From NCBI RefSeq assembly GCF_009646095.1, contig NZ_CP045725.1:1116001-1180000 (forward strand): 64,000 nt of DNA. Reading direction: 5' to 3'. Source of the DNA: Raineyella fluvialis. Lineage in GTDB: Bacteria; Actinomycetota; Actinomycetes; Propionibacteriales; Propionibacteriaceae. The translations under genes were made by a program, and so were the position numbers. Position 1 is the first letter of the stretch. The number at the start of each line of letters is the position of its first letter. The notes under the pieces are model-generated. The model made no database searches. It was given only the letters and a program-made list of their open reading frames with translations, and was not told the origin of the DNA. Below are positions 47,730 through 56,407 of this stretch, in pieces.

Positions 47730-49888
47730 GATGTCCCTCCTCCTGACGTCGGGAGCTCGGCGGTGATCGTGGTGCCCATCCCCGGACGGCTGCTGACGTC
47801 GAGGCGCCCCCCGCACGCCTCGACGCGATCCTGCAGGCCCGTGAGTCCACTGCCCCAGTGCGAGTCGACGTCGAATCCGGGCCCGTCGTCGGTCACCGAT
47901 AGGTGGAGCAGATCGTGGGCGAGCCGGAAGGTGACCGCCACCGAGGCGTAGGGGGCATGCTTGGCCACGTTGGTCAGGCACTCCGACACGACGAAGTAGG
48001 CGCTGGACTCGACGTCGTCGGTGAATCGTCCGGACCGGGCCGCCTCATCGCTGCTGACCGCCACCGGAACGGGCATCCGGACGGCACGAGCCTCCACCGC
48101 CGCCACCAGGCCTCGGTCGGCGAGCAGGGTGGGATGGATCCCGCGGACCACCTCCTGCAGATCCTCCAACGCCGTCCGCGCCTCGGCATGGGCATCGGCG
48201 ATCGTCCCCGCAGCCAACGGCGAGCCGCGCCGCAGCTGGTTCGCGGCCAGCCCCAGCCGGGCGAGGAGAGCGACCAGCTCCTGCTGGACGCCGTCGTGCA
48301 GATCCCGCTCCAGCCGTCGGCGGCCGGCCTCCTCGGCCTGCAGGATCCGCACCCGGGACGCCTGCAGCTCGTCGACCTTGGCAGTCAATTCTCGTGAGAG
48401 CTGGACGTTGCGGAGGGCCCAGGCCGCCTGCCGGCCCAGGGTCTCGACCAACAGGGCGTCGCGGTCCGTGTAGGCACCATCCAGCTTGCTCCCGCAACGG
48501 ATCTCGCCGAGGTGGACCCCGTCGATCTCGATCGCTGCCACGAGCCGCGGTTGGTCCATCCCCGGCACGACGTCGGGCGCCGGCGGGGCGACCGACGCCG
48601 GCCGGGCGACCGCCAGGGGCGCCGGCGCCCCGCGACGCTGCGGTGCGCCGTCTGCGGAGACCGCTCTCGACAGCGATGCGGCAGCCACCGGGTCCCCGTC
48701 CGCCAGGCGCACGACGACCCACTCGGCCCGAACGCCCTCCCGGACGGACTCGGCGATGTCGAACGCGGCGTTGTCCATCCCGGACCCACGGGCGAGCTTC
48801 CTCCCGACCTCGCCGAGAAGGAGGTCCCCCTCGGCACGCCGTCCGAACACCAGTCGATCGGCGAGTCGCTCGAGGTGGCGACGGGCGGGGGCCGACACGA
48901 AACCCACCAGCACCGTGGTGGCCACCGCCATGGCCAGGGGTAGTCGGCTTCCCGCCACCACCCCGGCGGCAGCAGTCAGCCCCAGGTAGGCGACCGCGAT
49001 GGCCATCCACAGCGCGCCGTAGACAACCGACCGGCTGACGACGACGCCGATGTCGAGCAACTGTCCGTTCACGATCCCGACGACGAGGGCGATCGGGACG
49101 AACAGGACGACCGGAGCCCAGGCCAGGGCCTGCAGCCACGCGGGCCATGGCGGTAGCAGCGCATGGGCGGCGCCCAGGCCGAGCATGGCGAGCCCGGTGG
49201 CGGCGAAACCGACCAGCGGCCAGGCGATCCGCCGCCGGTCCTCCGCCTCCGAGCCGCGCCAACGCAGCAGGAGGAGGAGCGCCCCGATCAGGGTCAGCAA
49301 GGGCCCGCCCGGCCCCAGCCCGAGGGCTCCGACCGCCCCGACACCGGACAGCGCCGGCACGGCCCACGGATTGGGGGCTCGCGCCTCGTCCGACCAGACC
49401 AGGTCGCCGGTGCGGATCTCCGGCTGTCCGATCAGCTGGCAGACGACGAAGGCGGCGAGGGCCACGACGGCCCAGCGGATGACCGCCCGGTCCAGGGGCC
49501 GCCGGTAGGAGCCATCGGGGAAGACCAGGAACAGGGACACCAACGCGAGGTTCCCCAACCAGGCCAGCACCTCGATCCCCACCAGCCCCGCCCACCCCCA
49601 GCCCGGCACCAGGCCAATGGCCACTGCCGCGGAATAGACCGCTCCCGCGGCGTACCCGACCGTCATGGTCACGGCCCAGACCACCATGCGCTGCGCCGCC
49701 CGGTGCATCGGCCGCCTCCACACCGCGTAACCCGCCACGCCCAGATAGACGATGGCGTTGACCAGGGGCAGCAACGCCGGGAGCAACTGCTCGTGTGGCA
49801 CCCGCGCGAAGCCCACGGCCGCCGGCAGGGCTGCCGTACACACTGCGCCGCAGGCCAGCAGCGCAACTTCGCGTCGTCGCGGACTCAC
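47726..49888 (-). CDS. HisKA_3-type sensor histidine kinase with multi-span membrane domain
   Basis: Kinase of about 720 residues. The N-terminal half carries around ten hydrophobic segments (for example LLPLVNAIVYLGVAGYAVW, WPLVGFAATGLAMLGLGAAH). A GAF-like region (about 370-500) precedes a coiled coil and the dimerisation box RRRLERDLHDGVQQELVAL with the phosphorylated His. The ATPase domain ends GSGLTGLQDRVEACGG. GTG at 49888 gives a compact N-terminus; an ATG at 49945 is also in frame. It is coupled to the NarL-type regulator by a 4-base overlap. Stimulus unknown; the large membrane domain suggests a membrane or lipid-borne signal. Confidence 0.9.
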   Translation of the reverse strand: MSPRRREVALLACGAVCTAALPAAVGFARVPHEQLLPALLPLVNAIVYLGVAGYAVWRRPMHRAAQRMVVWAVTMTVGYAAGAVYSAAVAIGLVPGWGWAGLVGIEVLAWLGNLALVSLFLVFPDGSYRRPLDRAVIRWAVVALAAFVVCQLIGQPEIRTGDLVWSDEARAPNPWAVPALSGVGAVGALGLGPGGPLLTLIGALLLLLRWRGSEAEDRRRIAWPLVGFAATGLAMLGLGAAHALLPPWPAWLQALAWAPVVLFVPIALVVGIVNGQLLDIGVVVSRSVVYGALWMAIAVAYLGLTAAAGVVAGSRLPLAMAVATTVLVGFVSAPARRHLERLADRLVFGRRAEGDLLLGEVGRKLARGSGMDNAAFDIAESVREGVRAEWVVVRLADGDPVAAASLSRAVSADGAPQRRGAPAPLAVARPASVAPPAPDVVPGMDQPRLVAAIEIDGVHLGEIRCGSKLDGAYTDRDALLVETLGRQAAWALRNVQLSRELTAKVDELQASRVRILQAEEAGRRRLERDLHDGVQQELVALLARLGLAANQLRRGSPLAAGTIADAHAEARTALEDLQEVVRGIHPTLLADRGLVAAVEARAVRMPVPVAVSSDEAARSGRFTDDVESSAYFVVSECLTNVAKHAPYASVAVTFRLAHDLLHLSVTDDGPGFDVDSHWGSGLTGLQDRVEACGGRLDVSSRPGMGTTITAELPTSGGGTS

Positions 49889-50081
49889 CCGGCAATTGTG
49901 CGCCGCGTCACACAAACGGCGGAAGGTGGAGAACCTCCTCCTCACTGGCGGACCACCGCCGACATGACCGCGCCATCACGGGGGTCGAGGAGGCGGTCCG
50001 GCGGGTGCCGCCGCAGCGCTCCGCTCCGTAGCGTCGACGGTGTAGGGCCGACCGTCGACCCGAGTCGGAAGGGATCTCGTC

Positions 50082-50780
50082 ATGAACCGTTCGTTCCTCA
50101 CCCCCACGCAACGTTGGATCGCCGCGGGCTGCCTCGTGGCGGCCCCGCTCCTGTTCGCCGCAGCCGAGTTCCTCTCGCCGAGCGGCGAAGGAACACCGGA
50201 CCAACTGCTCGACGCGCTGGCGGCCGCGTCCCGGACCGCGCCCCTGGGCCTGGTGGCCGGTCTGCTCTCCTCCGCCTTCTTCGTCCCCGGCCTGTTCGGG
50301 CTGCTCTCGCGCCCCATGGCCAGGGGCCGGCTGCTCGCCGAGGCCGGGCTCACCTTGCTCTATTACGGGCTGCTGGCCAACATCGCGCTGGGCGGACTCA
50401 ATGTCATGTTCCTCGCGATGGCCGATCCCCGGATGGATCGGGCCGCGATGGTGCAGCTGTTCGACCGGATGACCCGCGAGCCCGTCGTCGGCCCCCTCCT
50501 GGCCGGCCACTACCTGATGGCGCTCGGAGCCCTCCTCCTCGGCCTGGGATTGTGGCGGGGTGGGGTGGGACCGCGCTGGGCAGCGGCGGCTGTCGGGCTC
50601 TCCGGGGTGACCGACGCCGCGCTCGGCATGGTGGCGCCCGACCTGGTCGCGTCGGTGGTCTCCAACGGTCTGCTCATCGGCGGCTTCGTGGCGTACGCCT
50701 GGACCGTCTCGAGGGAGTCCCGGCCGACGACGGCCGTCCACCCGGCTACCCATCCGGCATCCTCGACGACGATGGCCTGA
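50082..50780 (+). CDS. Small multi-span membrane protein, unknown function
   Basis: Membrane protein of 232 residues with about six hydrophobic segments (WIAAGCLVAAPLLFAAAEFL, LTLLYYGLLANIALGGLNVMF and others). The organisation recalls DUF4386-type proteins, but I am not certain of the family. The loop between segments carries MADPRMDRAAMVQLFDRM. GGAAGGG precedes the ATG. A strong hairpin follows the gene, so it is probably monocistronic. Confidence 0.75.
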   Translation: MNRSFLTPTQRWIAAGCLVAAPLLFAAAEFLSPSGEGTPDQLLDALAAASRTAPLGLVAGLLSSAFFVPGLFGLLSRPMARGRLLAEAGLTLLYYGLLANIALGGLNVMFLAMADPRMDRAAMVQLFDRMTREPVVGPLLAGHYLMALGALLLGLGLWRGGVGPRWAAAAVGLSGVTDAALGMVAPDLVASVVSNGLLIGGFVAYAWTVSRESRPTTAVHPATHPASSTTMA

Positions 50781-50808
50781 CCCAGCGGTGGCGAAGCATC
50801 CTCCGGAC

Positions 50809-50838
50809 GGCCCGTCCTCCCGCTGGAGTGGACGGGCC
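50809..50838 (+). terminator. Terminator hairpin
   Basis: GGCCCGTCC (50809-50817) and GGACGGGCC (50830-50838) form a perfect 9-bp stem with a 12-base loop, 28 bases after the membrane-protein stop. Confidence 0.65.
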
Positions 50839-50943
50839 CTCCCGAATACCCCGCGTCGCGGAGGAGCATCTGCTGCGCACCGGGCGACTGACACCTAAAC
50901 TCCCCAGCGGAACCCTCGGGACGTACGCCAGGGAAGGACTGTC

Positions 50944-51033
50944 ATGGAACGCATCCGGCGGCAGAGCCAGGACCAGCGCCAACGCGAGGGTCAGCTCCCG
51001 GGCCCGAGCCTGCGGGCAGGGAGCACCCGATGA
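50944..51033 (+). CDS. 29-residue ORF coupled to pabC
   Basis: A short ORF with its own strong ribosome site (GGAAGGA, 6 bases before the ATG) whose stop overlaps the pabC start as ATGA. The product is highly polar and rich in Arg and Gln (MERIRRQSQDQRQREGQ near the start). It may be a real microprotein or a leader whose translation opens the pabC start, which has no clear ribosome site of its own. Not recognised as any family. Confidence 0.5.
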   Translation: MERIRRQSQDQRQREGQLPGPSLRAGSTR

Positions 51034-51884
51034 CCGCCCAACTCGTCGCCGTCCTGGGGCGCGGCGTGGTCGATCCCGACGAGCCGGTGCTCTACGCCGA
51101 TGACGCCGGTCTGACCCGCGGCGACGGCGTGTTCGACACCTGCCGGGTCGTGCACGACGGATCGGCCCGGGTCCTGCACCTCGACCGGCACCTGGCCCGC
51201 TTCGCCGAGTCCGCCCGGGTCCTCGGCCTTCCGGCGCCCGACCTGCCGGCCTGGCGCGATCTCATCACGACCGCGCTCGACTCCTGGACCGAGTCCGGCG
51301 AGGCCAGCCTCAAGATCATCCTCACCCGCGGGCCGGCGCATCGACCGGGGACGCCGACAGGGCTGCTCCTACTCACCGCGGTCGACCCCGACAGCCAGGC
51401 CAGAGCGCGCGCCGGGCTGCGCGTCGTCACACTGAGTCGGGGCTACCGCTCGGACGTCTTCGCGTCGGCTCCGTGGCTGCTGGGTGGTGCCAAGACCCTG
51501 TCGTACGGCATCAACGTCGCGGCGAAGCGCGAGGCGACGGCCCGCGGGGCGGACGACGTCCTCTTCGTGTCCACCGACGGGTTCCTCCTCGAGGGGCCGA
51601 CCGCTGGACTAGTGGTGGCTCTCGGACGGCAAATCGTGTCAGTGCCGACCGGTGCGACAGGGGTCCTCGCCTCCGTCACCGTCGAGACCATCACGGCGGG
51701 AGCAGCCGCGGCCGGCTGGGAGACGGCGGCCGAGCTGCTGACTCCCGACGACCTGGCCGACTGTGCCGGGGCATGGCTGGTCTCCACCGTCCGCGGGGTG
51801 TGCCCGATCCTCGACCTGGACGGCACCAGCCTGCCGTACGATCCGGAGCTCACGGCGACGGTGGCGGGTTGGGCCGGATTCTGA
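51030..51884 (+). CDS. pabC: Aminodeoxychorismate lyase-like class IV aminotransferase
   Basis: PLP enzyme of fold-type IV, 284 residues. LTRGDGVFDTCRV and HLDRHLARFAESARVLGL are the typical N-terminal blocks; the PLP Lys is expected in GGAKTLSYGINVAAKREA; ADDVLFVSTDGFLLEGPTA is the conserved C-terminal signature. Most likely 4-amino-4-deoxychorismate lyase (folate p-aminobenzoate branch), though branched-chain or D-amino-acid aminotransferases share the fold. No pabA/pabB here. Its start overlaps the upstream 29-codon ORF. Confidence 0.87.
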   Translation: MTAQLVAVLGRGVVDPDEPVLYADDAGLTRGDGVFDTCRVVHDGSARVLHLDRHLARFAESARVLGLPAPDLPAWRDLITTALDSWTESGEASLKIILTRGPAHRPGTPTGLLLLTAVDPDSQARARAGLRVVTLSRGYRSDVFASAPWLLGGAKTLSYGINVAAKREATARGADDVLFVSTDGFLLEGPTAGLVVALGRQIVSVPTGATGVLASVTVETITAGAAAAGWETAAELLTPDDLADCAGAWLVSTVRGVCPILDLDGTSLPYDPELTATVAGWAGF

Positions 51885-51893
51885 GCCGCACCA

Positions 51894-52040
51894 GGCCGAC
51901 CAGCCTCACGCTGGCCGACCAACCTCAGGCTGGCCGACCAACCTCAGGCTGGCCGACCAACCTCAGGCTGGCCGACGTTGCACGGGCGAGCAAGGTCGGC
52001 CGGGCTGAGAACAGTCGGCCGGGTTGAGAATGATCGGCCA
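51894..52040. repeat. Array B of the 19-bp intergenic repeat with an inverted half
   Basis: Four head-to-tail copies of GGCCGACCAACCTCAGGCT start at 51894, 51913, 51932 and 51951; the last three are identical and the first has two differences. A centre GACGTTGC-N8-GCAAGGTC (51974-51997) follows. Two inverted copies come next, reading on the minus strand GGCCGACTGTTCTCAGCCC and GGCCGATCATTCTCAACCC. The array lies between the convergent pabC and CDF genes and matches array A in unit length, unit core and inverted layout. Confidence 0.85.
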
Positions 52041-52167
52041 ACCGGAGAAGTCATCGGCGGAACACGTCCCCTTGGCTGTTCCCACCGACAGCTGGGCGTC
52101 GGCCCCCCTCACCCACACCGTCGCCGGACGACGGACTCGGGCACGAGGTGATAGGCGACCCGCATGG

Positions 52168-53307
52168 TCAGCGGCCGACGTGCTCGGCGTGACAGGAGAG
52201 CGTCAGCCCGTCGAGTCGAGGCACCCGCTCGCGGGCGACCGCCTCAGCCCGGGCACGGACGTCCTCGGCTTCCGCCATGGTGAGGTGACCCGGGACGTCG
52301 AGCGTCACCTCCATCAGGTGGGCGTGGCCCATCGCGCGGATCCTCAGATCATGGACGCCGGTCACTCCCGGCAGAGCCACCAGTGCGCCCAGCACCTCGT
52401 CGGTCAGGTCGGGATCCGTTCCATCCATCAGGCGCAGCCCGATGTCCTGCGCCGTACGCCACAGCATCGCGACGATCATCACCGAGATCAGCAGGCCGAC
52501 GATCGGATCGGCCAAGGGGAACCCGAGCCAGGCGCCGAGCGCGCCGAACACCACCGCGAGCGAGGTGAAGCCGTCCGTACGCGCGTGCACACCATCGGCC
52601 TCCAGGGCAGCGGATCCGATCCGGCGGCCGACCCCGAGCCGGTAGCGGGCGACGAGCTCGTTGCCCAGGAAGCCCACCATCCCCGCGGCCGCGATCCACC
52701 CGAGGTTCTCCAGCGGGTGGGGATGGATCAACCGGTCGATCGACTGCCACGCGGCGACGACGGCCGAGGCGACGATCACCCCGACGATGAACAGCCCTGC
52801 GAGGTCCTCCGAGCGCCCCAGTCCGTAGCTGAACCGACGGGTGGGAGCGCGGCGGGACAGTGCGAAGGCGATCCACAACGGCACCGCCGTCAGAGCATCG
52901 GAGAAATTGTGGATGGTGTCCGCCAGCAGGGCGACCGACCCACTGACCACGACCACCGCGGCCTGGACGACCGCCGTGGCCAGCATCAGGACCAGACTGA
53001 TCCGGACCGCCCGGATGCCTTCGGCACTGCCCTCGAGAGCATCGTCGATCCGGTCGGCGGCGTCGTGGCTGTGCGGGACGAAGGTCTCGTACAGGAAGCC
53101 GCGCACCCCGCCGTGCTCATGCCCATGCCCGTGCCCATGCTGATGCCCGTGCCCATGCCCATGACCGTGCCCATGCTCATGCTCAAGACCGTGCCCATGC
53201 CCATGCTCATGGTCATGCAGGTGGTCATGGTGATGATGCTCGTGGGGGTGGTCGTGACCACCGGCGTGGGCGTCCATCCCGGCGGCGGCCGGGTCCGATC
53301 TGCGCAT
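52168..53307 (-). CDS. Cation diffusion facilitator (zinc-type) with His-rich N-terminus
   Basis: CDF-family metal/proton antiporter of 379 residues. The first 70 residues contain dozens of His in HD/HE/HG repeats, encoded by a low-complexity stretch at 53090-53280. Six membrane segments follow, with the transport-site motifs HNFSDAL and DGVHARTDGFTSL, and a cytoplasmic C-terminal domain (VTGVHDLRIRAMGHAHLMEV). Zn, Co or Ni efflux is likely. Its ATG overlaps the stop of the ArsR gene by one base (TGATG), so sensor and pump are coupled. Confidence 0.93.
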   Translation of the reverse strand: MRRSDPAAAGMDAHAGGHDHPHEHHHHDHLHDHEHGHGHGLEHEHGHGHGHGHGHQHGHGHGHEHGGVRGFLYETFVPHSHDAADRIDDALEGSAEGIRAVRISLVLMLATAVVQAAVVVVSGSVALLADTIHNFSDALTAVPLWIAFALSRRAPTRRFSYGLGRSEDLAGLFIVGVIVASAVVAAWQSIDRLIHPHPLENLGWIAAAGMVGFLGNELVARYRLGVGRRIGSAALEADGVHARTDGFTSLAVVFGALGAWLGFPLADPIVGLLISVMIVAMLWRTAQDIGLRLMDGTDPDLTDEVLGALVALPGVTGVHDLRIRAMGHAHLMEVTLDVPGHLTMAEAEDVRARAEAVARERVPRLDGLTLSCHAEHVGR

Positions 53308-53651
53308 CAGCGGTCCTGTCCTCGAGCGGCGGCAAGGTGGTGGGCCGGCGCGTCGGAGGCGGCATGCTCGGCCTGTTCGAGCGCGGCCCGGACAAGGAGT
53401 TCGGCGTGCTCGTTCGCCAGCCGGTAGTGGACGTACGTCCCCACCTGGCGGCCCACCACGATCCGCGCCAGACGCAGCTTCGCCAGGTGCTGGGAGACCG
53501 CCGCCGGGGACTTGTGCACCAGCTTCGACAGTTCTCCGACCGACATCTCGTCGTGGTTGACCAGCGCCACCACGATCCGCACGCGCGTCACGTCGGACAG
53601 CATGCTGAAGATCTCAGCCGCGAGCACGATGTCGGGATTGCCCGGGTCCAT
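53307..53651 (-). CDS. ArsR/SmtB-family metal-sensing repressor
   Basis: Winged-helix repressor of 114 residues. The recognition region is VGELSKLVHKSPAAVSQHLAKL, with the wing RQVGTYVHYRL (segments given separately: HTH near residue 45, wing near 75). The last helix, ANEHAELLVRAALEQAEHA, has His and Glu spaced as in alpha-5 zinc/nickel sites of SmtB/NmtR-type sensors; no CxC arsenic motif. ATG at 53651 is preferred over 53675 because the palindromic operator lies between them. It is co-transcribed with the CDF exporter it probably controls. Confidence 0.88.
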   Translation of the reverse strand: MDPGNPDIVLAAEIFSMLSDVTRVRIVVALVNHDEMSVGELSKLVHKSPAAVSQHLAKLRLARIVVGRQVGTYVHYRLANEHAELLVRAALEQAEHAASDAPAHHLAAARGQDR

Positions 53652-53654
53652 ACA

Positions 53655-53680
53655 ACTATCTGCATGCATGCGCACATAGT
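53655..53680 (-). promoter_or_regulatory. Probable ArsR operator
   Basis: Imperfect inverted repeat with outer arms ACTAT (53655-53659) and ATAGT (53676-53680) around CTGCATGCATGCGCAC. It is directly upstream of the preferred ArsR start, the usual SmtB/NmtR position for metal-relieved repression. Confidence 0.6.
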
Positions 53681-53787
53681 AGACGAGCAGACGAACCGTC
53701 CACGCTACGCGCAGGATCGCTCCAGAGCTGCGGCTCCGGAGCGATCCGTACGGGTTGGCGTGGGTGGTCGACAGACCCGGCCGTTGG

Positions 53788-55098
53788 TCAGTGGACGGGA
53801 ATGGCAGCGGCGAGCGCGTGCTTCTCGGTTTCGGTGGCGACGAACCCCGCGCTGAGCTCGGCCTGCAGGACGTCCATGTCCAGGGCCTTCTCCCAGCGGG
53901 CCACGGCGATGCAGGAGACGATGTTGCAGATGGTGCTGGTGAGGGCGCGTGCCTCGCTCATGAAGCGGTCGATCCCGACGATCAGGGCGACGCCCGCGAC
54001 CGGGAGGGTGGGCATGACCGTGAGGGTGGCGACGAGGGCGACGAAGCCGCTGCCGGTGACCCCGGCTGCCCCCTTGGAGGTCAGCAGCATCATGCCGAGC
54101 ATCAGGAGGATCTGGCCCCAGCCGAGGTGGATGTCGCAGGCCTGGGCGATGAACATGGAGGCGAGGGTGAGGTAGATCGCGGTGCCGGTGAGGTTGAAGG
54201 AGTAGCCGGTGGGGACGACGAGCCCGACGATGCCGCGTTGGCATCCGATCCGCTCGAGCTTGGAGAGCAGGCGGGGCAGCACGGGCTCGCTCGAGGACGT
54301 GGCGAGGACGATCAGGAACTCGTCCTTGAAGTAGCGCAGGAGTCGCCAGAGGCTGAATCCGGTGATCTTGCTGAGGATCCCCAGACCGATGACGACGAAG
54401 AGGATGCAGGCGGCGTAGAAGGCCAGGATCAGCATCCCGAGGTTGCCGATGGAGCGCGCGCCGTACTTGCCGACGGTGAAGGCCATGGCCCCGAAGGCGC
54501 CGATCGGAGCGACCTTCATGATGTAGCCGAAGACGACGAACAGGACCTTGTTGAAGCTGTTGACGACGTCGAGGGCGAACCGGCCGTGGGCGCCGAGCTT
54601 GGTGAAGGCGAAACCACACAGCACCGCGACAAGGAGCACGGGGAGGACCTCGCCGTTGGCGAAGGCTCCGACGAGCGTGGCGGGGATGATGTTCAGGAGG
54701 AAGTCCGCCGGGTTGTTGCTCGGCAGCTGGCTGGTGTACTTCGAGGCCACGGAGCCGTTGAGGTGCGCCGGATCGATGTGCATCCCCACTCCCGGCTGGA
54801 GGAGCAGGACTGCGGCGAGACCGAGGGCGAGTGCCAGGACGGTGAGGGCGTAGAAGAGCCCGAGCGAGCGCAGCAGCGTCGGCCCGATCTTCTTGGTGTC
54901 GGTCAGGGACGTGATGCCACTGACGATCGTGCAGAAGACGATCGGGGCGATGAGGAACTTCACGAGCTTGATGAACCCGTCGCCCAATGGCTGGAGCGAG
55001 GCGCCGAGGTTGGGCCAGAAGGCGCCCACGAGGACGCCGAGCGCGACCCCGATGAGGACCTGGACATAGAGGTGCCCGAGGATGGACTTGATCTTCAT
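53788..55098 (-). CDS. dctA: C4-dicarboxylate/H+ (Na+) symporter, DctA-like
   Basis: Dicarboxylate/amino acid:cation symporter (DAACS) of 436 residues. LIAPIVFCTIVSGI, the serine-rich re-entrant loop LATSSSEPVLPRLL, and VPTGYSFNLTGTAIYLTLA are family signatures; the SSSEP form and the late GIDRFMSEARALTS match DctA over glutamate carriers. ATG at 55098 has AGGAAG upstream. It follows prpF by 53 bases on the same strand; import of a di- or tricarboxylate handled by PrpF is inferred. Confidence 0.92.
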   Translation of the reverse strand: MKIKSILGHLYVQVLIGVALGVLVGAFWPNLGASLQPLGDGFIKLVKFLIAPIVFCTIVSGITSLTDTKKIGPTLLRSLGLFYALTVLALALGLAAVLLLQPGVGMHIDPAHLNGSVASKYTSQLPSNNPADFLLNIIPATLVGAFANGEVLPVLLVAVLCGFAFTKLGAHGRFALDVVNSFNKVLFVVFGYIMKVAPIGAFGAMAFTVGKYGARSIGNLGMLILAFYAACILFVVIGLGILSKITGFSLWRLLRYFKDEFLIVLATSSSEPVLPRLLSKLERIGCQRGIVGLVVPTGYSFNLTGTAIYLTLASMFIAQACDIHLGWGQILLMLGMMLLTSKGAAGVTGSGFVALVATLTVMPTLPVAGVALIVGIDRFMSEARALTSTICNIVSCIAVARWEKALDMDVLQAELSAGFVATETEKHALAAAIPVH

Positions 55099-55151
55099 TG
55101 AACAACTTCCTGGGTTGGCCATCCATGATGGCAGGGCTGGTCGATAGTAGG

Positions 55152-56282
55152 TCAGGCGGTGTGAGCCATGGAAGGGGCGACGTCGATGTCGGCGAGGGCG
55201 AGCTGACGCGCTGCCCGATGGAGGGTGACGGCGGTGACGGTCCCGGCCTCATCGGTGACGACTTCGGTGGTGATGACCCCAGCGGGTGTGCCGAGGCGCA
55301 ACAACCGTCCCGTCCGCGCGGGCGGCAGCAGTACGTCGGCGACGACCGACGAGGGCACGGCGGCCGCGAGGGAGACCGCGACCGCGGAGGTCAGGCCGAT
55401 GGCGGGGTGGGCCGCCAGCATCGAGAGCATCCGCACCCGCAGGTCGTGACTGCCCGCACTGATCAGGGTGCCGTCGGACGCGGTGTAGTCAGCCGCGGGC
55501 GCCACGACGCCGATCTTCGGGATGGCGTTCTGGGGCGGATCCTCCGGCTTCCTCAGGCCCATCGCCAGGCCAGCGGCGGCTCGGGTGGCGATGAGTTGGG
55601 GCAGGTGCCCGGCGAGGCCGGCGGTCATCGAGGACAGGTCGATCCCCACCTCATCGGCCCGGACGAGGACCGCGGGGGCGCCCGCATCGACCATGGTCGC
55701 GCGGAACGTCGCCCTTCCGACGACCAGGTCGTCGGCCGCGCTGCCGGTCGGGAGCACGCTCCCGGTGGTCTGGCCCCAGGGCGAGTGGAAGGTCAGGCTC
55801 ACCGGCACGCCGGGCGCGCTGCTGCCCGGGACCGTCGCCCGCCCGGAGGTGGGGACGCGCCGGCCGGGTGTCGCGATCGTCCCGGTGAGCACGGCCCCGG
55901 TGTTGACGTTGCGCATCCGGACCTGGGTGGCGCCCTCCTGCGGGGCCACGATGCCGGCCTGGACGGCGTACAGGGCGATGGCGGTGGCACAGTTCCCGCA
56001 GTTGGAGCCCAGTTCCACCGTCGGGTCGCCGATCCCGACCTGAGCGAACAGGTAGTCGAGATCCGAGGGTGCTCCTGGGGTGGGGGTGATGATCGCGGCT
56101 TTCGACGTCGTCGAGGTGCCGCCTCCGACGCCGTCGAGCTGCCGGGCATCCGCTGCGCCGAAGGCGTCCGCCAGCAGGTGGATGACCTCCTCAGGGGTGC
56201 GGGCGTGCCGGGCCACGTCCTCGGCATCGAAGAGCCAGCACTTGCTCGTACCGCCTCGGTACCAGTGGCCGCGAAGTTGCAC
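55152..56282 (-). CDS. prpF: PrpF-family tricarboxylate isomerase
   Basis: Isomerase of the PrpF/4-oxalomesaconate tautomerase family (two-domain DAP-epimerase-like fold), about 376 residues. GHWYRGGTSKCWLF and GVGGGTSTTSKAAII are the N-terminal signatures, with the Lys in TSK; VELGSNCGNCATAIALYAV carries the active-site Cys region. Homologues move double bonds in 2-methylaconitate, oxalomesaconate or related acids. The GTG at 56282 is preferred because AAGGAG lies 6 bases upstream; a GTG at 56297 is in frame. Divergent LysR regulator and downstream dctA suggest a small carboxylate-utilisation unit. Confidence 0.88.
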   Translation of the reverse strand: MQLRGHWYRGGTSKCWLFDAEDVARHARTPEEVIHLLADAFGAADARQLDGVGGGTSTTSKAAIITPTPGAPSDLDYLFAQVGIGDPTVELGSNCGNCATAIALYAVQAGIVAPQEGATQVRMRNVNTGAVLTGTIATPGRRVPTSGRATVPGSSAPGVPVSLTFHSPWGQTTGSVLPTGSAADDLVVGRATFRATMVDAGAPAVLVRADEVGIDLSSMTAGLAGHLPQLIATRAAAGLAMGLRKPEDPPQNAIPKIGVVAPAADYTASDGTLISAGSHDLRVRMLSMLAAHPAIGLTSAVAVSLAAAVPSSVVADVLLPPARTGRLLRLGTPAGVITTEVVTDEAGTVTAVTLHRAARQLALADIDVAPSMAHTA

Positions 56283-56383
56283 GGTCGTCTCCTTCACTCT
56301 TGCGTGATGCGCCTCACGGCGCCTTCTTCTTCTACGATCAGGGCCAGCCAGGCTTCAGCACAATCACAGATGAGTAGAGGACC

Positions 56384-56401
56384 CTTCAGTTCTGCTAAAG
56401 T
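56384..56401 (+). promoter_or_regulatory. LysR-type site overlapping the -10 box of the LysR gene
   Basis: CTTCAG-TTCTG-CTAAAG (56384-56400) is a near-perfect inverted repeat of the T-N11-A type. TAAAGT (56396-56401) inside it ends 6 bases before the ATG at 56408, so the regulator would repress its own leaderless promoter while acting on prpF. Confidence 0.55.
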
Positions 56402-56407
56402 CTCCCC

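Noticed and set aside
53090-53260. The CATG-rich stretch as a non-coding satellite repeat
   Set aside because: On the minus strand it encodes the His-rich N-terminus of the CDF exporter in frame.
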